A stretch of 64,000 nucleotides of DNA from positions 62,001-126,000 of the forward strand of contig NZ_JBHSBN010000019.1 in NCBI RefSeq assembly GCF_042650605.1, written 5' to 3'. Shown one piece after another: positions 48,845-57,889 of the stretch (positions are counted from its first letter, which is position 1; each line of letters opens with the position of its first letter). This DNA is from Micromonospora_J zhanjiangensis. GTDB taxonomy: Bacteria > Actinomycetota > Actinomycetes > Mycobacteriales > Micromonosporaceae. The translations under genes were made by a program, and so were the position numbers. The notes under the pieces were generated by a model. That model searched no databases, was not told where the DNA came from, and was given only the letters and a program-made list of their open reading frames with translations.

Positions 48845-50713
48845 TCAGCCGCGGTTCGGCGAGCCGACCAGCTGCGACTCGATCGGCGTCGCCGACAGCA
48901 GGGCCCAGCGCAGCACCCGCCGGTTGACCAGGCCGACCATGCCGCTGCGGATCCGGGTCAACCAGTCGGCCGAGTCGCCGAGCCCGAGGGCCGTACCGGC
49001 CAGGGTCGCCTCGTCGGGGCGCAGCGGTTGCAGGATCACCAGGTCGGCCCGGGACAGCGCGTCGGTGTCCAGTTCGGTCAGCTCGTCCCGGACCACCAGC
49101 GTGGCGCACCAGCCGGAGCCGGCCCGCTGGTCGGCCGCGGCCACCGGTCCGACGTCCAGCACCAGCAGCAGCGGACGCAGCGGGCTGCCCGTCCCACCCA
49201 GCGGTCGACCGGGCGGGACGACGGGAACGGTCTGGCCGGGCAGGCTCACCGCCCGGACGAACGGTTCCCAGTGCTGCGGCCGGGCCGTCTGCACGACGAC
49301 CTGGGCGCCCAGCGCCATCGCCCGCAGCGCGAGCACCTGCGCCGGTCGCATCCCGCCGATCAGCATCACCCGGGTCGCCTCGGGCCGGAACAGCCGGGCC
49401 AGCACGGCCGCGCCGTGCCGGTTGGCGCCGAGCATCAGACCCGCGGCACCGGACGGGAGTTCCAGGGTGGCCAGGGCGTCGGTCGGCAGCAGGGCCGGCG
49501 CGGCCGACCATCCCGGACCGGACACCGGCGTGCCGAGCGGCAGCGTGCCGGCCAGCCCGGCGAGGTGCTCACCGTCCAACCGCCGGACCCGGGCGCCGTC
49601 GGCGGCGAGCGTCCGGCGCATCGCCTGCACCGCCGCGCCGAGCAGCGTCGGGGTGGGCGCGGCGAGTCGTACGGTCAGTTCGGCCGGCACCAGCGTGGTG
49701 CCGGCGGCGGGCCACGGCCCGGCACCCAGCGACACGGTGATGCCGCTGGCCGGCAGGGACAGCAGCCGGGTGACCAGCCGCCGACCGTTCTCGGTGCCCA
49801 GGTCGGGCCAGCGGCCCAGCCGGAACGTGGCCTGCGCCAGGCCGCCGAGGGTGACCTGCTGCCACGACTCGACCGCCGGCCGGGCGGCGTCGTGGTGCGC
49901 CAGTTCGGCGAGGACGTCGAGCACGGCACGGTCGCCGAGTGGCCGGGCCGGGACCGGCCCGAGCCGCCGGCACACCTTCCGTACGGTGCCGGCCAGCGCC
50001 CGGCGCAGGTCGGCCTCGGCCCAACCCTCGGCGCGCAGCACCGTCACCGCGAGCAGGGTCCGTTGCCGGCCGAGCAGCCGGCCGTCGGTGAGCTGCCGGT
50101 AGGAGGTGGCCGCCGGTCCGCCGCCGGTGCTCAACGCGGGTGCCGGGGCGCCGTGCAACAGCAGCCGGACCCGGGTCGGCGGGCTGTCCGGACCCGGCGC
50201 GGGCAGCAACCCGGCCGGTGCCGGCAGCGGTTGGGCGGCGTCGGCGAGCAGCGCGGCCGGGTCGCCGATCTCCAGCACCACCGTGAGGCCGCACCGGTCG
50301 CGCAGCAGCGCCGCCGCCTCGCCGGCTACCTCGTGCCCGACCACCTCGGCGCCCGGCGCGACCAGTCCGAGCAGGGCGTCGGCCCCGGCCGGCGGGCTCA
50401 GGGCGTGTCGGCGGGTGGCGTACCGGGCGCCGATGACCAGCCATTCGAAGAGCCACCGGTGCCGGATCCGTCCCCAGGCGACGGTCAGCGCCGCGGTCGA
50501 CACCATCGCCGCGGCGGCCAACGCCACCAGGCCCCGCCCCAGGGCGGCGACCAGCAGCGCCGCCGCGACCTGGGTGACCACCACCTGCCCGGCACGGATG
50601 CCGAGCACCGGCCGGGCGACCGGTACGGACAGCGCCGGTCGGACGACCGGCCGCACGTCGACGGGACCGGACGGGACGGATCCGGGCGAACCGTCCGCCA
50701 GGCGCGCAGTCAC
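48845..50713 (-). CDS. eccE: Type VII secretion protein EccE
   Basis: A 622-aa protein with two N-terminal membrane segments (VVVTQVAAALLVAAL and LVALAAAAMVSTAAL) before a long cytoplasmic domain, the EccE plan. HRWLFEWLVIGARYATRRH just after the segments is typical. The GTG start at 50711-50713 follows GAGGAGGC. EccE sits at the periphery of the ESX membrane complex. It is divergent from eccB with a 96-bp gap. eccC and eccD are absent from this window. Confidence 0.85.
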   Translation of the reverse strand: MTARLADGSPGSVPSGPVDVRPVVRPALSVPVARPVLGIRAGQVVVTQVAAALLVAALGRGLVALAAAAMVSTAALTVAWGRIRHRWLFEWLVIGARYATRRHALSPPAGADALLGLVAPGAEVVGHEVAGEAAALLRDRCGLTVVLEIGDPAALLADAAQPLPAPAGLLPAPGPDSPPTRVRLLLHGAPAPALSTGGGPAATSYRQLTDGRLLGRQRTLLAVTVLRAEGWAEADLRRALAGTVRKVCRRLGPVPARPLGDRAVLDVLAELAHHDAARPAVESWQQVTLGGLAQATFRLGRWPDLGTENGRRLVTRLLSLPASGITVSLGAGPWPAAGTTLVPAELTVRLAAPTPTLLGAAVQAMRRTLAADGARVRRLDGEHLAGLAGTLPLGTPVSGPGWSAAPALLPTDALATLELPSGAAGLMLGANRHGAAVLARLFRPEATRVMLIGGMRPAQVLALRAMALGAQVVVQTARPQHWEPFVRAVSLPGQTVPVVPPGRPLGGTGSPLRPLLLVLDVGPVAAADQRAGSGWCATLVVRDELTELDTDALSRADLVILQPLRPDEATLAGTALGLGDSADWLTRIRSGMVGLVNRRVLRWALLSATPIESQLVGSPNRG

Positions 50714-50809
50714 CGTGCCTCCTCGAACTCGACCGGTGGGGGGACGGTCACCCCGCGTGAGCCGGTGAGGGCCTATCGTATTGGCCGGAGTCATTCGGAG
50801 GGGGCCCGC

Positions 50810-52198
50810 ATGCCGTCGCGGCAGGACCAACTGCACTCGTACCAGTTCACGGTCCAGCGGGTGGTGGCCGCCCTGGTGCTGCGGGAGACCGATCCGCCGC
50901 ACTCGCCGTTGCGCCGGGCCGCCGGCACCGCGCTGGCCGGGGTGCTGATCGCGGCGATCGGGATCGGCGCCGCCGCCGTCTACGGGGTGCTGACCGGCAC
51001 CGGCGGGACCGACTGGCGCGACCCCCGATCGGTGATCGTCGAAAAGGAGTCCGGCGCCCGGTACGTCTACCGGGACGACACGTTGCACCTGGTCCTGAAC
51101 TACGCCTCGGCCCGGCTGATCATCGGTACGCCGGATCCGAAGACGGTGCTGGTGTCCCGCCGGTCGATCGACGGCGTACCCCGGGGTGCCCCGCTCGGTA
51201 TCGCGGACGCCCCGGACTCGCTGCCCGACCCGGGCCGGCTCACCTCCACCCCGTGGACGGTGTGCTCGACGCCGGCGACCGACGCGACGCCACCCCGGTC
51301 GGCGCTGCTGGTCGGGGTGCCGGCCGGCGGCGGCTCCCTGGCGTACGACGACGCGGTGCTGGCCCGGCACCCGGCCGGCGAGCTGCACCTGGTCTGGCAC
51401 AACCGGCGGTACCGGATCAGCGGCGAGAAGGACGTGCTGACCGCCCTCAACTGGGCCAGCAAGCGACCGGTGCCGGTCGCGCCGGCCCTGCTCAACGCCC
51501 TGCCGGCCGGTCCCGACCTGGCCCCGGTCCCGGTCCCCGGTCGGGGCCGACCGTCGGTCGGCGTCCCGCGGGCCAAGGTGGGTGAGGTGTTCGTCGTGAC
51601 CAGCCAGGGCGGCGACCGGCAGTACTACGTCGCGCTGCGCGCCGGCCTGGCCGCGATCACCCAGCTGCAGTCGAACCTGTTGCTGGTCGCCGCCGGCCAA
51701 CTCGACCCGAAGCACCTGCAACCGGTCCGGCTCGCCGCGATCCCCCGCGAGCCGGACCTGATCCCGGACGGGCCGGAGGCACCCCCGTCGACGATCCCCC
51801 CGCTGGCGGACACGGCGACCGGGGCGCTCTGCGGCCAGGTCGCCGACGACGGAGGCGTACGCGAGGTCCGGGTCGGCTCGACGGTGCCCGACCTGGGCGG
51901 CACGGCGGCCACCGCGGCCCGCTCGGGACGGGGTGCCGCCCTGGCCGACCGCGTCCTGGTCCCACCCGGCCGGGGAGCCGTGGTGGAGGCTGCCGCGGCG
52001 CCGGGTGCGACCGGCGGCGCGCTCTGCGTGGTGACCGACCTCGGCCGGCGCTACCCGGTGGCCGGTGGCGAGGTGCTCGGCATGCTCGGCTACGGCAAGG
52101 TCACTCCGCTGCGACTGCCGGCGGCCGTGGTCGCGCTGGTGCCGGCGGGCACCGTGCTCGACCCCGTGGCGGCGCAGAACCCGGCGAGCGCCGACTGA
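50810..52198 (+). CDS. eccB: Type VII secretion protein EccB
   Basis: A 462-aa protein beginning MPSRQDQLHSYQFTVQRVVA, the hallmark EccB start. One membrane segment follows at about residues 44-64, and then a large extracytoplasmic repeat domain containing VPRAKVGEVFVVTSQGGDRQYYVAL. A conserved Cys pair appears as CS (WTVCST) and ALCGQV, with ALCVVTD later. EccB spans the membrane in the ESX secretion complex. GGAGGGGG precedes the ATG. Likely in one operon with the two WXG100 genes that follow. Confidence 0.93.
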   Translation: MPSRQDQLHSYQFTVQRVVAALVLRETDPPHSPLRRAAGTALAGVLIAAIGIGAAAVYGVLTGTGGTDWRDPRSVIVEKESGARYVYRDDTLHLVLNYASARLIIGTPDPKTVLVSRRSIDGVPRGAPLGIADAPDSLPDPGRLTSTPWTVCSTPATDATPPRSALLVGVPAGGGSLAYDDAVLARHPAGELHLVWHNRRYRISGEKDVLTALNWASKRPVPVAPALLNALPAGPDLAPVPVPGRGRPSVGVPRAKVGEVFVVTSQGGDRQYYVALRAGLAAITQLQSNLLLVAAGQLDPKHLQPVRLAAIPREPDLIPDGPEAPPSTIPPLADTATGALCGQVADDGGVREVRVGSTVPDLGGTAATAARSGRGAALADRVLVPPGRGAVVEAAAAPGATGGALCVVTDLGRRYPVAGGEVLGMLGYGKVTPLRLPAAVVALVPAGTVLDPVAAQNPASAD

Positions 52199-52253
52199 GC
52201 CGGCTCGACCCGGCGCGCGGTCCGGCGTGAGTGGGCGGCGGGCGCTGCCCGAC

Positions 52254-52268
52254 TTATCCACAGCTGTG
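52254..52268. other. DnaA-box-like TTATCCACA followed by GCTGTG palindrome
   Basis: TTATCCACA at 52254-52262 equals the consensus DnaA box; CACAGCTGTG at 52259-52268 is a perfect palindrome overlapping it. It lies in the 230-bp gap between eccB and the first WXG100 gene. A single box is not an origin. Confidence 0.35.
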
Positions 52269-52428
52269 ACGCCGGGGCTACCCGCAGTGGTGTCGGCCCG
52301 CTACCGTCAGCGACGGGAATGTATCAATGCCGTCGCGCGGACGCGGTTCGCTGCCGTGCCGTGACCGGAGCCCCGACCCGGGCCACTCCGGACAGGCGGA
52401 CGACAAACGGAAGTGGGTGACATCCAGG

Positions 52429-52746
52429 GTGTCCCAGACACAGGCGGAAGCCGCGGTCATGCGGCAGACGGCGGCCAGGTTCGAGCAGGTCGACCAGTCG
52501 TTGCAGACGATGCTCAGCGGACTGCTGGCCGAACTGGAGGCGCTGCAGACGGCCTGGCAGGGCGCCGGCGGCCGGTCCTTCGAGCAGGTCAAGCAGCAGT
52601 GGTCGCGGGACCAGGCGGCGATGCAGCGGGCGCTGCGCGAGACCGCCTCGGCGATCCGCACCGCGGGTCAGCACTACGACCTGTCCGACAGCGAGGCGGC
52701 GAGTCGGGTCGCTACCACCAACCGCGGCATCCAGCTGCCGCTCTGA
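52429..52746 (+). CDS. WXG100-family protein (EsxA/EsxB-like)
   Basis: A 105-aa two-helix protein. ALQTAWQGAGGRSFEQV has the W-x-G turn midway, flanked by amphipathic helices. These proteins are exported by type VII secretion as helical-hairpin pairs. The start may be GTG 52429 (MSQTQAEAAV) or GTG 52417, the latter with a slightly better ribosome site. It lies 22 bases before the second WXG100 gene, its probable partner. Confidence 0.9.
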   Translation: MSQTQAEAAVMRQTAARFEQVDQSLQTMLSGLLAELEALQTAWQGAGGRSFEQVKQQWSRDQAAMQRALRETASAIRTAGQHYDLSDSEAASRVATTNRGIQLPL

Positions 52747-52768
52747 GACCACGGGAAGGGTCCATCTG

Positions 52769-53062
52769 ATGCGTGACGACCGGCTCGTCGTCAGTTTCCC
52801 CGCGCTGCAGCAGGCCAGCGCGGACATCCAGAAGGCGTTCAGCACGCTCGATTCGCAGCTCGGGCAGCTCGAACGGGACGCCGCACCGCTGGTGGCGACC
52901 TGGAGCGGCGAGGCCAAGGAGGCCTACGACCAGCGCCAGGCGAGGTGGCGGGCGGCCGCCCACGACCTGCAGGGCATGCTGCGGGAGATCAAGGTCGCGG
53001 TCGACGAGTCCGCGTCCGACTACCTGAGCACCGAGAAGAAGAACACCGGCCTGTTCCAGTAG
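52769..53062 (+). CDS. WXG100-family protein, second of the pair
   Basis: A 97-aa protein: LERDAAPLVATWSGEAKEAY contains the W-S-G turn. The C-terminal end SASDYLSTEKKNTGLF carries a Y-x3-D/E-like export signal region (YLSTE), fitting the one partner per pair that normally bears the secretion signal. Followed by a hairpin and the convergent mycosin gene. Confidence 0.9.
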   Translation: MRDDRLVVSFPALQQASADIQKAFSTLDSQLGQLERDAAPLVATWSGEAKEAYDQRQARWRAAAHDLQGMLREIKVAVDESASDYLSTEKKNTGLFQ

Positions 53063-53080
53063 CCGCCCGCCACGGACCCG

Positions 53081-53115
53081 CCGGCCGGGTGTCACCACCC
53101 CTGAGACCCGGCCGG
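53081..53115. terminator. Bidirectional hairpin between WXG100 and mycP genes
   Basis: CCGGCCGGGT at 53081-53090 pairs perfectly with 53106-53115 across a 15-base loop, in the gap between two convergent genes. Confidence 0.6.
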
Positions 53116-53153
53116 TGTCCGGCGCGCGGGCCAGGGCCGGCCGGTGCGACCGG

Positions 53154-54512
53154 TCAACCGGTGGCGTCCCGGTCCGGGACCGCCGGACGCCACCGGCGGC
53201 GGGCGCCGCGGGGCAGGACCACCGCCGCCAGCGCCGCCAGCACGGCCAACCCGCCGGCACCGGCGGCCACCGTCACCGCCGTACGGTCGGTGTGCGAGCG
53301 GCGATCCGCCAGGGCGGCCAGGGCAGGGTCGGCGGTGCGGCGGACCGGCACGTCGGCCGGCCGGGCCCGGGCGGGCGCTCCGGTCTCGGTCACCGCGCGA
53401 TAGGGATTCAGCACCCCGGCGCCGTAGCCGCCGGTGGTGCCGCCCCCGCCGGCGGCGGGATCGGCGGTGGCGACAATCCGCTCGGCCACCTGCGCGGCGG
53501 TCAACTCCGGCCGGTACTGCCGGACCAGGGCCGCGGTGGCCGAGACGAACGGGGCCGCGTAGCTGGTGCCCTCCTGGCTCTGCTGCCCCCGCCCCGGACC
53601 GGCGGCCAGGATCCCGCTGCCCGGCGCCACGACGTCCACGTACGGGCCGACCTGGGAGAACGGGGCGCGTTTGCCGTCCCGGCCGATGGCACCCACCCCG
53701 AGTACGCCGTCGTAGGCCGCCGGGTAGGGGGTCGGGTTGCCCTGTTCGTGGTAGTTGCCCGCGGCGGCCACCACGACGACGTCGCGGCCCACCGCGTACC
53801 CGACGGCGGCGCGGACCGCGGGATCGTCCTGGTAGAGCACCACGGAGAGGTTGATGACGTCGGCTCCGTGGTCGACCGCCCACCGGATCGAGCGGGCGAA
53901 GACCGGCGCCGAAACGGTCCGGCCCGATTCCTTGCCGTCGACGACCTGCTGCTCGCTCACCCGTACCGGAAGGATCCGGGCACCGGGTGCCAGGCCGTGG
54001 AAGGTCGTACCGGTCGTGGAGCCGGCGGCGATGATGCTGGCCACGCCGGTGCCGTGCCCGGCGCAGTCCCGGGTGCCGTCGCCGCCGGGGTCCAGGAAGT
54101 CGTTGCCGGCCGCGACCCGTCCGCGCAGTTGCGGATGCTTCTGGTCCACGCCGGAGTCGATGACGGCGACCGTCACCCCGGCGCCGGTGGCCAGCGCGGC
54201 CAGCCGGTCGGGCAGGTAACGCTGCTGGGCCCACGGCGTCTGGGTGCCGGCCGGCGCCGGCCCGGGACCGGTGCCGCAGGTGGGTGCGGCGAGCCGGTTG
54301 TCGGCGGTCCGGCCGGCGATGATCAACGTCGATTCCGGTTTCCGGTCCGCGATTTCCGGCGGCCGGTCGGGTGTCCATTTCCCCGGCTCGATGGCAGTGG
54401 CGTTCCGGGTCTCCCCCGAGCCGTCTCCGGCGCCCACCGAAAGGCCCCCGACCAGCGCGTACGTGGCGGTTGTCACGGTCAGGAGAGCCAGCCGTACGCG
54501 CCTGCGGGCCAT
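53154..54512 (-). CDS. mycP: Type VII secretion-associated subtilisin-like protease (mycosin)
   Basis: A 452-aa S8 protease. It has a signal-like N-terminus (RLALLTVTTATYALVGG), the triad D119 (VAVIDSGVD), H153 (CAGHGTGVAS) and S317 (EGTSYAAPFVS), and a C-terminal membrane segment (VTVAAGAGGLAVLAALAAVVL) followed by RRRWRP. Mycosins cap the outer face of the ESX complex and are needed for secretion. Oddly, the oxyanion-side segment reads AAAGNYHEQ, normal for the family. Start at MARRRVRLALL (54510-54512) with GGCGGGGC upstream. Opposite strand to eccB and the WXG100 genes. Confidence 0.92.
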   Translation of the reverse strand: MARRRVRLALLTVTTATYALVGGLSVGAGDGSGETRNATAIEPGKWTPDRPPEIADRKPESTLIIAGRTADNRLAAPTCGTGPGPAPAGTQTPWAQQRYLPDRLAALATGAGVTVAVIDSGVDQKHPQLRGRVAAGNDFLDPGGDGTRDCAGHGTGVASIIAAGSTTGTTFHGLAPGARILPVRVSEQQVVDGKESGRTVSAPVFARSIRWAVDHGADVINLSVVLYQDDPAVRAAVGYAVGRDVVVVAAAGNYHEQGNPTPYPAAYDGVLGVGAIGRDGKRAPFSQVGPYVDVVAPGSGILAAGPGRGQQSQEGTSYAAPFVSATAALVRQYRPELTAAQVAERIVATADPAAGGGGTTGGYGAGVLNPYRAVTETGAPARARPADVPVRRTADPALAALADRRSHTDRTAVTVAAGAGGLAVLAALAAVVLPRGARRRWRPAVPDRDATG

Positions 54513-54668
54513 CGCCCCGCCTTCCGAGTCGTGTCGGGTCCGCCAGCGGAATGTTACCGACCGGGAAGAGCCCGCGGGATCCACCGGCAGGCTGCGATTG
54601 TGATCTTGCTTTTACCTTGTAGGTTGTACGCGATGCCTGTGGCCCGACGGTGGAGGGAAGGTGCCCTG

Positions 54669-57524
54669 GTGACTGAATGGGAGCCTGCCACCGAGACGGA
54701 GGCGGCCCTGCGGGACGCACTCCGCGCCAACGATCAGGAGTTGTACTTCCGCATCCTGGCCCGCACCGAACTCTTCCTCCCGGTGCCGCCGAACACGTCG
54801 ATCGACACCGCCGCGGGCTGGGGCACCTGGACCACCGGTGGGCGTACCCACGTGCTCGCCTTCACCTCGGAAGCGGCCCTGCTGGCGTGCCTGGCCGAGA
54901 ACGCGGGTGCCACCCGGCTGGCGCCGTACCGGCAGCTGGCCGGCAGTTGGCCGAACCCGGAATGGTGGCTCGCGGTCAATCCGGGCCTGCCCATCGAGGG
55001 CTACCTGCCGGCCTGGTTCGTCACCCAGCTGATCCGCGGCGAGGTCCGGTTGCCGGGTCGCCCCAGCGGCGCCCGGGCTCGGCTGGACCGGACCGGCCCG
55101 GGAGCCCTGGGTGGTCGGGAGGGCCGACCGTTGCCGCACCAGCTGCCGGACGCCGCACGGGCGGCCGCGGACCGGTTGGCGCCGGACCCGAGGCCGACGA
55201 TCCCGCCGGCACCACCGGTGCGATCCCAGCCGGCTCCACCCGCCGTACCGCCCCGGGCGGAGCCGCCGCGACCCGAGCTGCCGCCGCGGACCGAACCGGC
55301 GCGGACCGAACCGGCGCGGCCTCCCGCCGCCGCCGGACCGGTCGACCCGGGGCGGCCCAGACCGTCGGTCGCCGCCCAACGGTCGCCGATCGGGTCGGCC
55401 CTGTCGGGTCGGGCCGCGTACGCCGAACGGGCGGCCCGCTCCGCCGACGCACCGCCGGACTGGCGGTCGGCCCCGCGCCCGACCGAACAACGGGACGAGC
55501 CGAACAACGAACGCGGCGGCTACCTCGATCAGGGCCGCCCGTCGCTCTCCCCGTCCCCGCACCCACCGCCGGCGCCGCCCGACCCGTCGGCGCCGCCCTT
55601 CGGCCCGTCGGCCGCGCCCGGCTCGTCAACGGAGTCCTTCGGCCCGTCGGCCGCGCCCGGCCCGTCGGCCGCGCCCGGCCCGTCGGCGCCGTCCCTCGGC
55701 CCGTCGGGGGCGCCGCGGTCGCCGCGGTCGTCCTGGCCCGGACCCGCCGAGCCGAGTTGGCCGGGGTCCGCCGAGCCGCTCCGGATGCGACCCGCCGAAC
55801 AGGCCCGACCGGCACCGGAACCGTTCCGGGCGGCCCCGGATCCCGGGCGGCCGTCGAGCCCTCCGCACCGACCGCCACTGCCACCGCAGCCGTTCCGGGC
55901 CTCGGCGGAGTCGTTCCGGACGTCGCCGCGACCGTTCCGAGCGGCGCCGGAGGCCTTCCGGTCGGGGCAGGACGCCCGCCCCTCGCCGGAGGCGTTCCGG
56001 CCGCGGCCCGCTCCGGCACCCGAGCCCGCGCGGGCCGAGCCCGAGCTGGTGACGCCCGACGAGTCGACGGTCGAGGTGCCGCCGCCGGCCGACTGGTACG
56101 CCGACGGCCGGTCGGACCCCCGGGTCACCCCGCCCTGGGCCGAGCCGGACGAGGCATTGGTCCGTCCCGCCGAACCGAAGCCGTTGATCATCGACGGTAC
56201 CGCGATCGTCGCCGACGTCGTCGAGCCGGCACCGGTCCGGCCGGCACCGGTCGAGGACGAGCCGCCGGTCCATTCCTGGTCACCACCTCCGCAGCAACCG
56301 TCCGCGTGGTCGTCGACGCAGCGGCCGGCGGAGCGGGAGTCGTCCGCGTGGTCGTCGACCGAAACTCCGACGGAGGCGTTCGCGCGCACGGGTGACCCCG
56401 TCGCCACCCCGTCCTGGGACGAGCAGCCGCACGAACCCACGCCGGACCGGTCAACGCCGGTGGCCGACCCGCTGGCCGACCCGCTGGCGTGGGCGGACGA
56501 GCGGACGTACGCCCCGCCGGTGGCCGGTCCACCGCCGGCCGACTTCGTCCCGGCGAACGAGGTCGAGAAGAACCTGCTGACCGCGGCCGGCGACGGCAAC
56601 ACCGACACCTACCTGTCCACGTTGTTACTGGCCACGGTGCTGCTGCCGGTCGCACCCGACTCGGCGCCCGGTGCCCGGCCCGGTGACGCCGGGTTCGTCT
56701 GGGCCACCGAGACCATCGACGGCGACACGTTCGTGAGGGTGTTCACCTCGCCCGAGCGGCTGGCCGAGTACCGGGCCGAGCCGATCGAGACGATCAGTGT
56801 CAAGTTCGTCCGGGTGATCCACCGCTGGCCGGACAACTCCTGGTCGTTCGCGGTGAACCCGAACACCCCGGTCGGGGCGAAACTGCCCGGCAGCCAGGTC
56901 GTCGGGCTGGCCAACTGGGCCGCCGAGGTCGGCCTCGGCGACGACGTCGGTCAGCCCGCCGAACCGGCGCCGGCCGCCACCACCCCGGCGGCCCGGCCGG
57001 TCCCGGAGCCGCCGCGACCGGAGGATCCGAACCGGCCGCAGCTGATGCAGAAGACCGTCGACCCGGCGCAGGTCGCCTACTACCTGGACCGTGGCTACGA
57101 CCGGGTCTCCGGGTTCGTGCACCGGGCGGCGGAGGTGGCCCACCTGCGTACGCCGGCCCTGCTGCACAACGCGCTCGGCCTCGGCTTTCCGGGTTCACCG
57201 TTCCGGCCGGACGCCGACGAGATCTACGTGCTGCGGTGGCCGGCCCACCGGCCGAGCCTCTACCGGATCCCGTACGGCGGGCAGAACGAGGCCGCCATGC
57301 GGGCGATGGAGGGTTGGGTCATCGAGCGGGCACCGTTCCGGGGTAACGGGTTCGCCCCGGGGGAGGGCAGCGACGTGGTCGCCGAGTTCAAGGTGGACAG
57401 TGCCCGACTGCCGCACGGCGCCCAGCTCTGGCGGGTCGGTGCGGACGGCATCGAACGGCTGGTGGCCACGCTGGACAGCGACGGTCCGGCCTGGCAGAGG
57501 GTCGAGGACGACGGGCATGCGTGA
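54669..57524 (+). CDS. 951-aa protein with two SseB-like modules, long Pro-rich linker and an unassigned C-terminal domain
   Basis: Residues about 1-120 form an SseB-like module (LRDALRANDQELYFRILART, then WPNPEWWLAVNPGLPIEGYL). Residues 150-630 are Pro/Ala/Arg/Ser-rich with tandem GPSAAPG repeats. Residues 631-760 repeat the module (NLLTAAGDGNTDTYLSTLLL, then WPDNSWSFAVNPNTPVGAKL); the shared W-P-x2-W-x2-A-V-N-P core shows internal duplication. Residues 797-951 are a distinct domain (YLDRGYDRVSGFVHRA, PSLYRIPYGG, WVIERAPFRGNGF). No signal peptide. GGAGGGAAGG lies before the GTG. It overlaps the next gene by eight bases and sits beside type VII genes; a secreted-effector role is inference. 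Confidence 0.75.
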   Translation: MTEWEPATETEAALRDALRANDQELYFRILARTELFLPVPPNTSIDTAAGWGTWTTGGRTHVLAFTSEAALLACLAENAGATRLAPYRQLAGSWPNPEWWLAVNPGLPIEGYLPAWFVTQLIRGEVRLPGRPSGARARLDRTGPGALGGREGRPLPHQLPDAARAAADRLAPDPRPTIPPAPPVRSQPAPPAVPPRAEPPRPELPPRTEPARTEPARPPAAAGPVDPGRPRPSVAAQRSPIGSALSGRAAYAERAARSADAPPDWRSAPRPTEQRDEPNNERGGYLDQGRPSLSPSPHPPPAPPDPSAPPFGPSAAPGSSTESFGPSAAPGPSAAPGPSAPSLGPSGAPRSPRSSWPGPAEPSWPGSAEPLRMRPAEQARPAPEPFRAAPDPGRPSSPPHRPPLPPQPFRASAESFRTSPRPFRAAPEAFRSGQDARPSPEAFRPRPAPAPEPARAEPELVTPDESTVEVPPPADWYADGRSDPRVTPPWAEPDEALVRPAEPKPLIIDGTAIVADVVEPAPVRPAPVEDEPPVHSWSPPPQQPSAWSSTQRPAERESSAWSSTETPTEAFARTGDPVATPSWDEQPHEPTPDRSTPVADPLADPLAWADERTYAPPVAGPPPADFVPANEVEKNLLTAAGDGNTDTYLSTLLLATVLLPVAPDSAPGARPGDAGFVWATETIDGDTFVRVFTSPERLAEYRAEPIETISVKFVRVIHRWPDNSWSFAVNPNTPVGAKLPGSQVVGLANWAAEVGLGDDVGQPAEPAPAATTPAARPVPEPPRPEDPNRPQLMQKTVDPAQVAYYLDRGYDRVSGFVHRAAEVAHLRTPALLHNALGLGFPGSPFRPDADEIYVLRWPAHRPSLYRIPYGGQNEAAMRAMEGWVIERAPFRGNGFAPGEGSDVVAEFKVDSARLPHGAQLWRVGADGIERLVATLDSDGPAWQRVEDDGHA

Positions 57525-57879
57525 CGGTTACGTGGCCCGCTGGCAGGGCCGGGAGTACGACGCCAGCCCGGACGGCGACCGAATCCGGCTCTACCGGTCC
57601 GCGCCGGCCGACGGGTGGACCGAGATACACCCCGGCCGGCACGTCCGGGTGTTGCCGGCCGACGAGGTGGACGAACTCTGTTACGCACGCACCGTCTGCG
57701 TCTGGCGCGGGCAGCCGTTCATCGTGCTGGCCGAGCACGAGAGCTGGCTGCGGCTGGAGTACACCGGCGGCCACTGGCCGGTCGCCGAGTCGCTCGGCCT
57801 GGAGCCGTTCGACTTCGGCGTCTACCAGGGCTGGGCCCCGGCGGCCGAGGTCACCGACCTGCGCGAACAGCGGGTCTGA
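57517..57879 (+). CDS. Small protein overlapping the SseB-like gene, function unknown
   Basis: A 120-aa soluble acidic protein (MRDGYVARWQGREYDASPDG...; LPADEVDELCYARTVCVWRG; FDFGVYQGWAPAAEV). The ATG lies eight bases before the end of the 951-aa ORF, so translation is coupled. I recall similar short proteins next to WXG100 or toxin-like genes in other actinobacteria, but no domain name can be given. A small acidic protein translated with a large multidomain one is the layout of an immunity protein or chaperone; this is inference. Confidence 0.7.
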   Translation: MRDGYVARWQGREYDASPDGDRIRLYRSAPADGWTEIHPGRHVRVLPADEVDELCYARTVCVWRGQPFIVLAEHESWLRLEYTGGHWPVAESLGLEPFDFGVYQGWAPAAEVTDLREQRV

Positions 57880-57889
57880 CCGCGCCTTT

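Noticed and set aside
52254..52262. Replication origin
   Set aside because: A single DnaA-like box without a cluster, A/T-rich unwinding region or dnaA/dnaN genes.
55560..55720. CRISPR-like or minisatellite array
   Set aside because: The repeats are in-frame GPSAAPG coding repeats within the Pro-rich linker of the SseB-like protein, not spaced palindromic repeats.
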